This document shows positions 43,881 to 51,836 of a stretch of DNA of 64,000 bases, in pieces; position 1 is the stretch's first letter; each line of letters begins with the position of its first letter. Under the pieces are notes generated by a model. It had not been told where the DNA came from. It did not search any database and saw only the letters and a program-made list of their open reading frames with translations. Location: the NCBI GenBank assembly GCA_047974805.1, contig JBKECS010000006.1, positions 7,279-71,278 of the forward strand. Direction: 5' to 3'. Both the position numbers and the translations under genes were made by a program. The stretch comes from JAJXUB01 sp047974805. Lineage in GTDB: Bacteria > Actinomycetota > Actinomycetes > Actinomycetales > Dermatophilaceae.

Positions 43881-46800
43881 TTAGCTCACCACGACGAGGA
43901 GGTCTGCGCCCTCGACCTGCTGATGGCCCTCAATCGCCGCACGGGTGATCGTGCCCGCGACCGGCGTGGTGATGTTGGCCTCCATCTTCATGGCCTCGAT
44001 GGTGGCCACGACCGCGCCCGCCTGAACCGTGTCCCCCTCGGCGACGGCGAGGGTGACCACTCCGGCGAACGGTGCCGGGATGTGGCCCTTGACGTTCGGA
44101 TCGGCCTTCTCCGCCGCCTTGACGACCACGTCGACGGACCGGTCTCGCACCTGCACGGGACGGAACTGACCGTTGAGGGTGCACATGACGCTGCGCATAC
44201 CCTGCTTGTCCGGCTCCCCAACGGAATTGATCCCGACGAGCAGCCGCTTGCCTGCCTCGATCTCGACCTCGATCTCGCTGCCGAACTCGAGGCCGTGCAG
44301 AAAATCGGGGGTGCCGAGCACGGACAGGTCCCCATATTGCTCGCGCGAGGCGATGAACTCCCTGGTCGGCCCCGGGAACAGCAACGTGTTGAGGGTATGC
44401 CGAGGGTCGCCGACCAGGCCGGCGGCTTGCTCGTCGGTCAACTCGGTCAGGGTCGGCTTGGCGGTTCGCCCCTGCAGGGCCTTGGTCCGGAACGGTTCGG
44501 GCCAGCCTCCGGGCGGGTCGCCGAGGTCGCCGCTCAAGAACCCGATGACCGAGTCGGGGATGTCGTAGGCGGTCGGGTTCGCCTCGAAGTCGGCCGGGTC
44601 GGCACCGGCGCCGACCAGCGCTAACGCCAGATCACCGACGACCTTTGAGCTCGGAGTGACCTTGACGATGTTGCCGAGGATCCGGTTGGCGGCGGCATAC
44701 GTGTCTTCGATGTCTTCGAAGCGGTCCCCCAGGCCCAGGGCGATGGCCTGCTGGCGCAGGTTGGACAGCTGGCCGCCGGGGATCTCGTGGAAATAGACCC
44801 GCCCGGTGGGGGAGGCCAACCCGGATTCGAAGGGCGCGTATACGGCCCGGACCGCTTCCCAGTAGGGCTCCAAGGAGAAGACCGCGTCGATGTCCAGGCC
44901 GGTTGTGCGCTCTGTGTTGTCCGTCGCCGCGACCAGGGCGGAGAGGGACGGCTGTGAGGTCGTTCCGGCCATGGAGGAGGTGGCGGCGTCGACGGCGTCC
45001 ACTCCGGCATCGATGGCGGCCAGCAGGGTGCCGATCTGCCCGCCGGCGGTGTCGTGTGTGTGCAGGTGCACAGGCAGGTCGAAGCGCTCCCGGAGGGCGC
45101 TGACCAACGTGCGTGCTGCGGGAGGGCGCAACAGCCCGGCCATGTCCTTGATGGCCAGGATGTGCGCTCCGGTGTTGACGATCTGCTCGGCCAGGCGCAG
45201 GTAGTAGTCCAGGGTGTAGAGCTTCTCCGCGGGGTCGGAGAGGTTGCCGGTGTAGCACAACGCCACTTCGGCGACGGCCGTATTGCTGGCCAGGACGGCA
45301 TCGACCGCCGGGCGCATCTGCTCGACGTCGTTGAGGCTGTCGAAGATCCGGAAGATGTCCAGCCCGGTGCGGGCGGCTTCGGCGACGAAGACGTCGGTCA
45401 CCTTGGTCGGGTAGGGCGTGTAGCCCACTGTGTTCCGGCCGCGCAGCAGCATCTGCAGCGGGATGTTCGGCATGGCCTCGCGCAGCAGCGCTAGCCGTTC
45501 CCAGGGGTCCTCCGAGAGGAACCTCAGGGCAACGTCGTATGTAGCGCCGCCCCAAGCCTCCATCGAGAACAGCTGCGGGGTGAGCCGGGAGACGTGCTCG
45601 GCGACATGGAGCAGGTCTCGGGTTCGCATCCGGGTGGCCAGCAGGGACTGGTGCGCGTCCCGGAAGGTGGTGTCGGTGACAGGCACGTCTGTGCGGGCCC
45701 GCAACTGCTCAGCGAATCCGGCCGGGCCCAGTCGGGCGAGCAGGTCGCGCGAGCCGGGTGGCAGCGGCGCGGCGGAGTCCAGCTCCGGCAGTTTGGTCCG
45801 CGGGCGCACGTGAGTGCTCCGGGGGCCGTGGGGCTGGTTGACAGTGACGTCGGCCAGGTAGGCCAGCAGCTTGGTTCCCCGGTCGGCAGGGGTCCGGGCG
45901 CTGAGCAGCTCCGGACGCTCGTCGATGAAGCTGGTGGTGGCTCGGCCGGCCTGAAAGACCGGATCGTCGAGCACGGCTTCAAGGAAGCCGATGTTCGTCG
46001 AGACGCCGCGCACCCGGAACTCGGCCAGTGCCCTTCGGGCCCGGCGGACCGCGGCGGGGAAACTGCGGCCCCGGCAGGTGAGCTTGACCAGCATGGAGTC
46101 GAAATGGGGGCTGACCTCGGCACCGACGAACACGGTGCCGCCGTCCAGCCGGACCCCGGAGCCGCCCGCGCTGCGATAGACGGTGATGCGTCCGGCGTCC
46201 GGCCGGAAGCCGTTGGCGGGGTCCTCGGTGGTGATCCGGCACTGCAAGGCGGTGCCGTGAACGGCGATGTCGTCCTGGGACAGCTGCATGTCGGTGAAGG
46301 TTTCGCCGGCGGCGATGCGCATCTGTGACACGACGAGGTCGACGTCGCTGACCTCCTCGGTGACCGTGTGCTCGACCTGGATGCGCGGGTTCATCTCGAT
46401 GAACACATATCGCCCGTCTTCACCGAGGAGGAACTCGACGGTGCCGGCGTTGACGTAGCCGATGGACTGGGCGAATTTGACGGCGTCGGCGCAGATGGCG
46501 TCGCGGATCTGCGGGTCGAGGTTGGGCGCCGGCGCGATCTCGACGACCTTCTGATGACGCCGCTGCAACGAGCAGTCCCGCTCGAACAGGTGCAACACGG
46601 TGCCGGTGCCGTCGGCGAGGACCTGGACTTCGATGTGTCGCGGGTTGATCACCGCTTGCTCGAGGTAGAGGGTGGGGTCCCCGAACGCGGATTCGGCTTC
46701 GCGCTGCGCGGTCTCCAGCGCCTCGCGGAGGCGGGAAGGGTGCTCGACCCGACGCATGCCGCGTCCGCCGCCGCCGGAGACGGCCTTGACGAAGATCGGG

Positions 46801-47258
46801 AAGCCGATGTCAGCGGCTGCGGCCTCGAGCAGGTCGAGGTCGGTTGTGGCGTCGGCACTTCGCAGGGTGGGCAGCCCAGCGCCTCGGGCGGCCGCGATGG
46901 CCTTGGACTTGTTCCCGGCCAAGTGAAGCACGTCCGGTGGCGGACCGATGAAGGTGATGCCGTGTTCGGCGCACGCCTCGGCTAGCAGCGGGTTCTCGGA
47001 GAGGAATCCGTACCCGGGATAGATCGCATCCGCGCCACATTCGACGGCGACGGCGACGATGTTGTCATGATCGAGGTAGGCCCGGACCGGATGCCCTTCC
47101 TGCCCGATCTGGTAGCTCTCGTCGGCCTTCATCCGGTGCTCGGACTTGCGGTCCTCGTAGGGGAAGACGGCAACGGTCTTGGCGCCGAGTTCGGTGGCGG
47201 CGCGGAAGGCACGAACGGCAATCTCGCCGCGGTTGGCGACGAGGACCTTGCGGAACAT
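43881..47258 (-). CDS. pyc: Pyruvate carboxylase
   Basis: The 1,125-residue enzyme converts pyruvate, bicarbonate and ATP to oxaloacetate. In order it has biotin carboxylase (about 1-450; KVLVANRGEIAVRAFRA, GGGGRGMRRV, EMNPRIQVEHTVTEE), carboxyltransferase (about 530-800; TFRDAHQSLLATRMRT, then the metal-site IKDMAGLLRP and HLHTHDTAG), the PC tetramerisation part and a C-terminal biotinyl domain with the target Lys in IEAMKMEAN. ATG 47258 has AAGGAG and is 32 bases from a TAGCCT -10. It is full length and convergent with the DUF2207 gene. Confidence 0.97.
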   Translation of the reverse strand: MFRKVLVANRGEIAVRAFRAATELGAKTVAVFPYEDRKSEHRMKADESYQIGQEGHPVRAYLDHDNIVAVAVECGADAIYPGYGFLSENPLLAEACAEHGITFIGPPPDVLHLAGNKSKAIAAARGAGLPTLRSADATTDLDLLEAAAADIGFPIFVKAVSGGGGRGMRRVEHPSRLREALETAQREAESAFGDPTLYLEQAVINPRHIEVQVLADGTGTVLHLFERDCSLQRRHQKVVEIAPAPNLDPQIRDAICADAVKFAQSIGYVNAGTVEFLLGEDGRYVFIEMNPRIQVEHTVTEEVSDVDLVVSQMRIAAGETFTDMQLSQDDIAVHGTALQCRITTEDPANGFRPDAGRITVYRSAGGSGVRLDGGTVFVGAEVSPHFDSMLVKLTCRGRSFPAAVRRARRALAEFRVRGVSTNIGFLEAVLDDPVFQAGRATTSFIDERPELLSARTPADRGTKLLAYLADVTVNQPHGPRSTHVRPRTKLPELDSAAPLPPGSRDLLARLGPAGFAEQLRARTDVPVTDTTFRDAHQSLLATRMRTRDLLHVAEHVSRLTPQLFSMEAWGGATYDVALRFLSEDPWERLALLREAMPNIPLQMLLRGRNTVGYTPYPTKVTDVFVAEAARTGLDIFRIFDSLNDVEQMRPAVDAVLASNTAVAEVALCYTGNLSDPAEKLYTLDYYLRLAEQIVNTGAHILAIKDMAGLLRPPAARTLVSALRERFDLPVHLHTHDTAGGQIGTLLAAIDAGVDAVDAATSSMAGTTSQPSLSALVAATDNTERTTGLDIDAVFSLEPYWEAVRAVYAPFESGLASPTGRVYFHEIPGGQLSNLRQQAIALGLGDRFEDIEDTYAAANRILGNIVKVTPSSKVVGDLALALVGAGADPADFEANPTAYDIPDSVIGFLSGDLGDPPGGWPEPFRTKALQGRTAKPTLTELTDEQAAGLVGDPRHTLNTLLFPGPTREFIASREQYGDLSVLGTPDFLHGLEFGSEIEVEIEAGKRLLVGINSVGEPDKQGMRSVMCTLNGQFRPVQVRDRSVDVVVKAAEKADPNVKGHIPAPFAGVVTLAVAEGDTVQAGAVVATIEAMKMEANITTPVAGTITRAAIEGHQQVEGADLLVVVS

Positions 47259-47290
47259 GTGGTCTCCTTGTTGTGGTGGCGACCTGCCCG

Positions 47291-47296
47291 AGGCTA
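47291..47296 (-). promoter_or_regulatory. pyc -10 element
   Basis: TAGCCT on the minus strand lies 32 bases before the pyc ATG. It leaves a short leader with AAGGAG. Confidence 0.45.
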
Positions 47297-47383
47297 GTGA
47301 TGTGGTGCACACCGTGGCAGCTCGACCGCCATCTGGATCCCGTCGGTCAGTGGATCTCGTGGGACCCGGGCGACATGCCGCCG

Positions 47384-48640
47384 CTAGTCGTCCGGTCCGC
47401 TGCTGTCGGAGGCCAACCCGAAGAAGCGCTCGACGTAGGCGCGGAGCTTCTCACTGACCCGTTGCTTGCGCTCCCTGTGGCCGTCGGTTTCGGCGAAACG
47501 CGAGGTCGGCGGGAGGATCGCGGTGATCGCGGTGCCGTTGGTGCGGAGCTCGCCGTCGCGTAGGGCGGCGTCGATGACGGCATATGTGGCCTCGGGCCGG
47601 AGGTTCTCGGCGGTGATGATGGCGGCAAGCTCAGCCACGCGGCGCGCGGCGACGTAGGCCTCCCATTGGGTGTCGAGGTCGCCGGTCAGGGAGACGGAGT
47701 CGACGAAGGCTTCGATGAGGTCGCGCTTGTCCCGCAGGGTGGGACTGGCGGCGATGGCCCGGGTGATCTCGGCGCGGATCTCGCTGTCGGCGCCGTCGCC
47801 GCGCTCCTCTCGCCGCCGCTGGACGAGCATGAGGATGTAGTCGACGGTGACTTCGACCTGTTTGACGAGCTCGATCTCGAAGACGACGTCTTGCGCGATG
47901 CTCTCCTTGTCGGCGGCCCGCTCCCGGAAGTCTCGGTGCAGGAGGACTACACGAGCGTCTACCTTGACCTTCTCGGCGTAGGTGCCGACGTACTCGGCAT
48001 ACGGCTTGAGCAAGATGAGCCCGCGCGCGTCCTTGTTGCCGAAGAGCTCGAGGGCGGCGTTGGTCTGCGCCTCCAGGTCGCGGAAGGTGACGATGTTGCC
48101 GTAGGTCTTCACTGAGTTGAGGAGGCGGTTGGTCCGGGAGTAGGCCTGGAGCAGGCCGTGCGAGCGGAGGTTCTTGTCGACGAAGAGGGTGTTGAGGGTG
48201 GTCGCGTCGAACCCGGTGAGGAACATGTTGACGACGATGACGAGGTCGAGCTCGCGGTTCTTCAGCCGCTGTGAGACGTCCTTGTACTAGTTCTGGAACG
48301 ATTCGGCGCTCGTGTCGTAGCTGGTGGCGAACAGGTCGTTGTAGTCGACGATGGCGTCTTCGAGGAAGTTCCGTGCGTCGACCGACAGACGCTGCGTATC
48401 GAAGTCCTCCTCGTCGAAGGTGACGTCGTCGCGGGCCTCGTTGGGGGCGTAGGAGTAGATGAGGGCGACCTTGAGGTGCCGATCCGGAGGGAGGTCCTCC
48501 ATCTGGAGGGCGAACTGGTTGTAGTAGCGCCGGGCGGTGTCGATGGAGGCGGTGGCGAAGATGGCGTTGAACCCTTTGACCCGGCGCTGGGACCGCTCGA
48601 TCGCCGCCGGGCGCCGCACCCGGGAGGAGGCGGGCACGTT
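47384..48640 (-). pseudogene. hsdR: Type I restriction R-subunit remnant (hsdR 3' part)
   Basis: The reading frame encodes the C-terminal part of a type I restriction motor subunit: RRVKGFNAIFATASIDTARR, then LVIVVNMFLTGFDATTLNTL, LRSHGLLQAYSRTNRLLNS, and the C-terminal helical domain. A TAG stop at 48287-48289 interrupts it in frame (SFQN, stop, YKDVSQRLKNREL); one base change from a Tyr codon explains it. The N-terminal nuclease and the first motor motifs are missing, deleted up to the junction with hsdM near 48,640. It cannot make a working restriction subunit. Confidence 0.85.
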
Positions 48641-49143
48641 GGTCCAATGGCATCGAGGAGTTTGACAAGCTTCTCATTGCGCCGTGCGACGCTGTTCCCC
48701 AGCTTGGAGCTGTTGACGTCGAGGTCGTCGAAGTGTCCCTTGACGTCAACCTCGCTGTCGGTCCCCACGGCCGACCCCTCGAAGTTCTTGAACACCCGCT
48801 CCAAGGTCTCGTTGAGGGTGACGTCTCCGGACGCGCCCCGGCGAACGTTCTCGAAGAGCTCCCAGGGCAGGATGAAGAACCCCTCCTCCTCGACAATCTC
48901 CCCGCGGATCCCCTCGGCGGCCGAGTCCCGCAGGTCGGCATACGTGAAGTCCGTCCTGCCGGCTTCGTGCTCACCGCGGTTGATGAAGGCGGTGAGGTTC
49001 TCCGAGATGAACCGGTAGAACAGCATCCCCAACACGTATGCCTTGAAGTCCCACCCGTCGACGCTGCCGCGCAGGTCGTTGGCGATGCGCCAGATCGTCT
49101 TGTGCAGCTCGGCGCGCTGCGCCTCCTTGGTCGTTGGTACCAC
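48641..49143 (-). pseudogene. hsdM: Type I methyltransferase remnant (hsdM 5' part)
   Basis: The first 165 or so residues match the N-terminal helical domain of HsdM (ELHKTIWRIANDLRGSVDGW, FKAYVLGMLFYRFISENL, EGFFILPWELFENVRRGA, NEKLVKLLDAIG). After DAIG the frame runs into hsdR sequence in another phase, so the methyltransferase catalytic domain (NPPY/F region), hsdS and the 5' half of hsdR are gone. I place the start at GTG 49143. This is a deletion scar of a complete hsd operon. Confidence 0.85.
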
Positions 49144-49170
49144 GGGTGCCTCACTGTGCCGGGGATAGGT

Positions 49171-49185
49171 CGTGTGAAACACACG
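49171..49185. promoter_or_regulatory. Palindrome upstream of the hsd remnant
   Basis: CGTGTG and CACACG form a perfect 6-bp inverted repeat with a 3-base centre, 28 bases before the hsdM start. A -10-like TATCCC lies between. It looks like an operator retained from the lost operon. Confidence 0.4.
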
Positions 49186-49279
49186 TTAGCGGCGACCCAT
49201 TCAGGCTTGCGTATGCCGTCGCCGTATGCCTGCTGAGCGAGCGATCGGGAGTCCGGGAAGGGCAACTCCATGGTTGTCT

Positions 49280-49302
49280 TCGAACATATGTTCTATTATT
49301 AT
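49280..49302 (+). promoter_or_regulatory. LexA (SOS) box overlapping the HNH-gene promoter
   Basis: TCGAACATATGTTCTA (49280-49295) matches the actinobacterial SOS box TCGAAC-N4-GTTCGA except at the last two bases. It overlaps a TATTATTAT -10 region (49294-49302) that ends 6 bases before ATG 49309. LexA binding should block this promoter until DNA damage. Confidence 0.75.
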
Positions 49303-49308
49303 AGTGCC

Positions 49309-51261
49309 ATGAGTCCCGGGGGATCCCAGGTGCTGAGAACACTGCAGGCGCGCGAGGTGTTCGCGTCGCTGGTTGGCGCGTCCTCGGCTCCGGCCTCTGG
49401 CGTCGATGCCTCCATGTGGTCGGTGGATGAGTGGGTTGGGTTGGTGGACGAATGCCAACAGCTGATCAACACCGTTTCGGCCATCCAGACATATGCCGTT
49501 GCTCGCGCGGCCGCGACAGAGGATGTCCCACTGGAGGATGGCACCGTCGGGCAAGAGATGCGCCGGTTGGGGTACCAGCGCCTTGACGCGCCCTCGCTGG
49601 TCGCGGGGGTGCTCGGGGTCTCTGAGCAGGCCGCGGTAACACGCGTGGATCGGGCGATCATGTTGGCCACCGACGCCTCCCCGGTTCTTGATGTGATGGC
49701 GGCCGGACGTCTGGATGGATTCCGAGCGTCGGTGGTGTGTGACGAACTGTCGCAGGCGAGCCCTGAGGTGGTGCAGGTGGCCAGCGAGGCCCTGGCGCCG
49801 TCGCTGGGGCGGGAGAGCGCCGGGCCGTTGCGGCGTCGTGTCCGCCGCCTAGTGTGTCGGATCGATGAGGCGTCGCTGAAACAACGTGCCGAGCAGGCGG
49901 CGGCCAAGCGGTCCCTGCGCCGATACACCGACTACCTCGGAGTGGATCAATGGGTGGCCGACCTGCCGCTGGAATCCTCCCGGGCTGCCTGGGCCGCTGT
50001 CGACAGCTTGGCACACGACCTCATGGACCAAGCCGAGGATCGAGCAAAGACCCTGGACTCAGACCACTCCCGGGACACCGCCGAGGCCGCGGCCACGCCT
50101 CATGGTGACGATGCCGCGGCAGTCGCGGCCGGGGGAGCGACGCCATTACCGGTTGGCGGCTACCAGCGGATCGAGCAGGCCCGTGCAGACGCGCTCATAC
50201 AGCTGATCCTGGGCAAGGCGATTGGACACTATGACGTGCAACTCGCCGTGCCCGCCGAGGACGTGAAGGACCTGCTGGATCGTCTTGGCGACGGAGCGGA
50301 AGACCATGGCACGCCTCGGATCAGAGGATCGTTGCTTTCAGGGTTCTTGTCGCCAACGTCTTCGCAGGGGAAGCCCGAGTTGCGGGGATCGCCATTGCGG
50401 GGATCGTCGTCGCGGACGGTTGAATCCTCGCAGGCGGCCCTGCCCTCGCGCATGGTGCAGGTGCGCGAGTTCGGCGTGACCCAGCCCAGCTTCGTCGATG
50501 CTAAGCACCTGGCGGCGATGCTGACGGCGCCCGAACCGTCATCAGCATCGGCACCGGCCACCACGACGACGGTGAGCGTTCTCCCGTGTGATTCGGACAC
50601 CGGTGCGATAAAGGCCACTGAAACTCTCGGAACCGACGCCTACCGCCCGACCAAGGCCCTCATTGACCTGGTCAAAGCCCGCGATGGCCGATGTCGCTTC
50701 CCGGGCTGCACGATCAACGCTCGCTACTGCGACCTCGACCATGTCCGGCCGTGGCCGGCGGGTCCGACCCGCGCCGACAACCTCGTCTGCCTGTGCAGAC
50801 GTCATCACCGGATCAAACAGCGACACGGGTGGGCGTTGAGGTTGAGTCCCGACGCGACTCTCACCGTGACGAGCCCTACCGGGGTCATGCGCACCAGCGC
50901 GCCTGTGGACTTCCTCGGCGCCACCGATGACGTGCCCATCGCCGTGGAACGGGCGCCGCTGGTGGTCTCACGCTCTGAGGCTGCAGTAGTCGAGGGCGGC
51001 GTGACCCGTGCCGCAGCGGAGCCCGGCCGGAACCTCAAGCCGAGCATGACACGTGACGTGACCGAACCTGACCGGAACCTCGACCTGGCCGTCCCCACTG
51101 TCCCCGACGGTGCGTGCCGACGCTTCTCGATCTTCGAAGACGTCCTGCACGAACGCCTGTGTCGGCGTCAGCGCGCACGCGAGGAGGCCGCCGCTCAGGC
51201 GCGCCAGCGCCACCTGGCCGAGCGCATGGCTGTGCAGCTGGATGAGCCGCCACCGTTCTAG
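49309..51261 (+). CDS. DUF222/HNH endonuclease-domain protein (13E12 type)
   Basis: The 650-residue protein has an N-terminal DUF222 domain (about 1-330), a variable Ser/Arg-rich insert (about 340-395) and an HNH nuclease domain (CRFPGCTINARYCDLDHVRP, then DNLVCLCRRHHRIKQ). Proteins of this 13E12-repeat family are abundant in actinobacteria and often sit in variable regions; their role is unresolved. ATG 49309 is just downstream of a LexA box and an AT-rich -10, so the mRNA is probably leaderless and DNA-damage-induced. Location next to a restriction remnant suggests a variable locus. Confidence 0.9.
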   Translation: MSPGGSQVLRTLQAREVFASLVGASSAPASGVDASMWSVDEWVGLVDECQQLINTVSAIQTYAVARAAATEDVPLEDGTVGQEMRRLGYQRLDAPSLVAGVLGVSEQAAVTRVDRAIMLATDASPVLDVMAAGRLDGFRASVVCDELSQASPEVVQVASEALAPSLGRESAGPLRRRVRRLVCRIDEASLKQRAEQAAAKRSLRRYTDYLGVDQWVADLPLESSRAAWAAVDSLAHDLMDQAEDRAKTLDSDHSRDTAEAAATPHGDDAAAVAAGGATPLPVGGYQRIEQARADALIQLILGKAIGHYDVQLAVPAEDVKDLLDRLGDGAEDHGTPRIRGSLLSGFLSPTSSQGKPELRGSPLRGSSSRTVESSQAALPSRMVQVREFGVTQPSFVDAKHLAAMLTAPEPSSASAPATTTTVSVLPCDSDTGAIKATETLGTDAYRPTKALIDLVKARDGRCRFPGCTINARYCDLDHVRPWPAGPTRADNLVCLCRRHHRIKQRHGWALRLSPDATLTVTSPTGVMRTSAPVDFLGATDDVPIAVERAPLVVSRSEAAVVEGGVTRAAAEPGRNLKPSMTRDVTEPDRNLDLAVPTVPDGACRRFSIFEDVLHERLCRRQRAREEAAAQARQRHLAERMAVQLDEPPPF

Positions 51262-51272
51262 GGCTCCAGCCA

Positions 51273-51297
51273 CCCCGGACGTCCCCCCACGCCGGGG
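51273..51297 (+). terminator. Hairpin with a six-C loop after the HNH gene
   Basis: CCCCGG (51273-51278) pairs with CCGGGG (51292-51297), and CGT (51280-51282) pairs with ACG (51289-51291). A single A is bulged and the loop is CCCCCC (51283-51288). It follows the HNH stop by 11 bases. No T-tract follows. The C6 loop recalls hairpins of the actinobacterial 6C RNA. Confidence 0.45.
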
Positions 51298-51350
51298 AAC
51301 AAAGTGGAACCGGTGAGCGTTGCGCGGCATACTGGGCTGCTCGTCGGGCG

Positions 51351-51406
51351 GTGTTTTCGCCAGGGTGTCCTCGCCTTGGTGTTATTGCTTGGGTGTTATC
51401 GCCAGG
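51351..51406 (+). repeat. Four contiguous 14-bp direct repeats
   Basis: Units lie at 51351-51364, 51365-51378, 51379-51392 and 51393-51406 with no gaps. They read GTGTTTTCGCCAGG, GTGTCCTCGCCTTG, GTGTTATTGCTTGG and GTGTTATCGCCAGG. They lie 44 bases upstream of ssrA and do not fall in a supported gene. Confidence 0.85.
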
Positions 51407-51449
51407 ATCCGACGACGTGACAACTGAACAGCGGACGAAGGACCCCCAT

Positions 51450-51817
51450 GGGGGTGATCGGTTTCGACATCGGTCGGCTGGTCAGGAGAAGCGGGTCGAG
51501 GAGGCAAGGTCATCTCGTCAACGCTCCTTGCAAACCAATAGGTGCCAACAAAACGCGCACCGACTTCGCCCTCGCCGCCTGAGCGAGCCTCGAAGTCCGT
51601 CAGCCTGAGCTAGTTCTCGACTCAGTGCCTGGCGTCAGCTAGGGAACTTGCTGCGTCGTCCTCGTCGGGGGGCGGCGCGGGACTCCAATCCGACTGGGCC
51701 TGTCAGGGAACGTGTGCGCGCGAGCCCTGGGGCCGAGAAAATCCATAGCGCACTGCACCCGGAGAAGCCCTGGCTTCCCGTCGATGGACGCGGGTTCGAT
51801 TCCCGCCACCTCCACCA
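51450..51817 (+). ncRNA. ssrA: Transfer-messenger RNA
   Basis: The RNA rescues stalled ribosomes and tags their products. The 5' end GGGGGTGATCGGTTTCGACA pairs with 3' CACCTCC to form the acceptor stem, and the CCA end is encoded. The T-arm GGGTTCGATTCCC lies near the 3' end. The tag reading frame at 51544-51582 encodes ANKTRTDFALAA and a TGA stop, a normal actinobacterial tag. The length of 368 bases is typical. The palindrome CCCCCATGGGGG overlaps the 5' end. Confidence 0.96.
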
Positions 51818-51836
51818 TTGGTCCTTCGCCCGCTGG

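Noticed and set aside
48287..48289. Recoding or phase-variable stop in hsdR
   Set aside because: The gene has also lost its 5' half and its partners by deletion, so restoring this codon would not rebuild an enzyme.
48262..48640. Continuation of the hsdM frame as a real C-terminus
   Set aside because: After DAIG the product becomes a Ser/Pro/Thr-rich string that is hsdR sequence read in the wrong phase.
51351..51406. CRISPR array
   Set aside because: The repeats are only 14 bp and directly contiguous without spacers, and no cas gene is present.
51791..51817. tRNA gene with attachment site at the ssrA 3' end
   Set aside because: The T-arm belongs to tmRNA. I found no second copy of this 3' end in the window and no integrase, so an integrated element is not supported.
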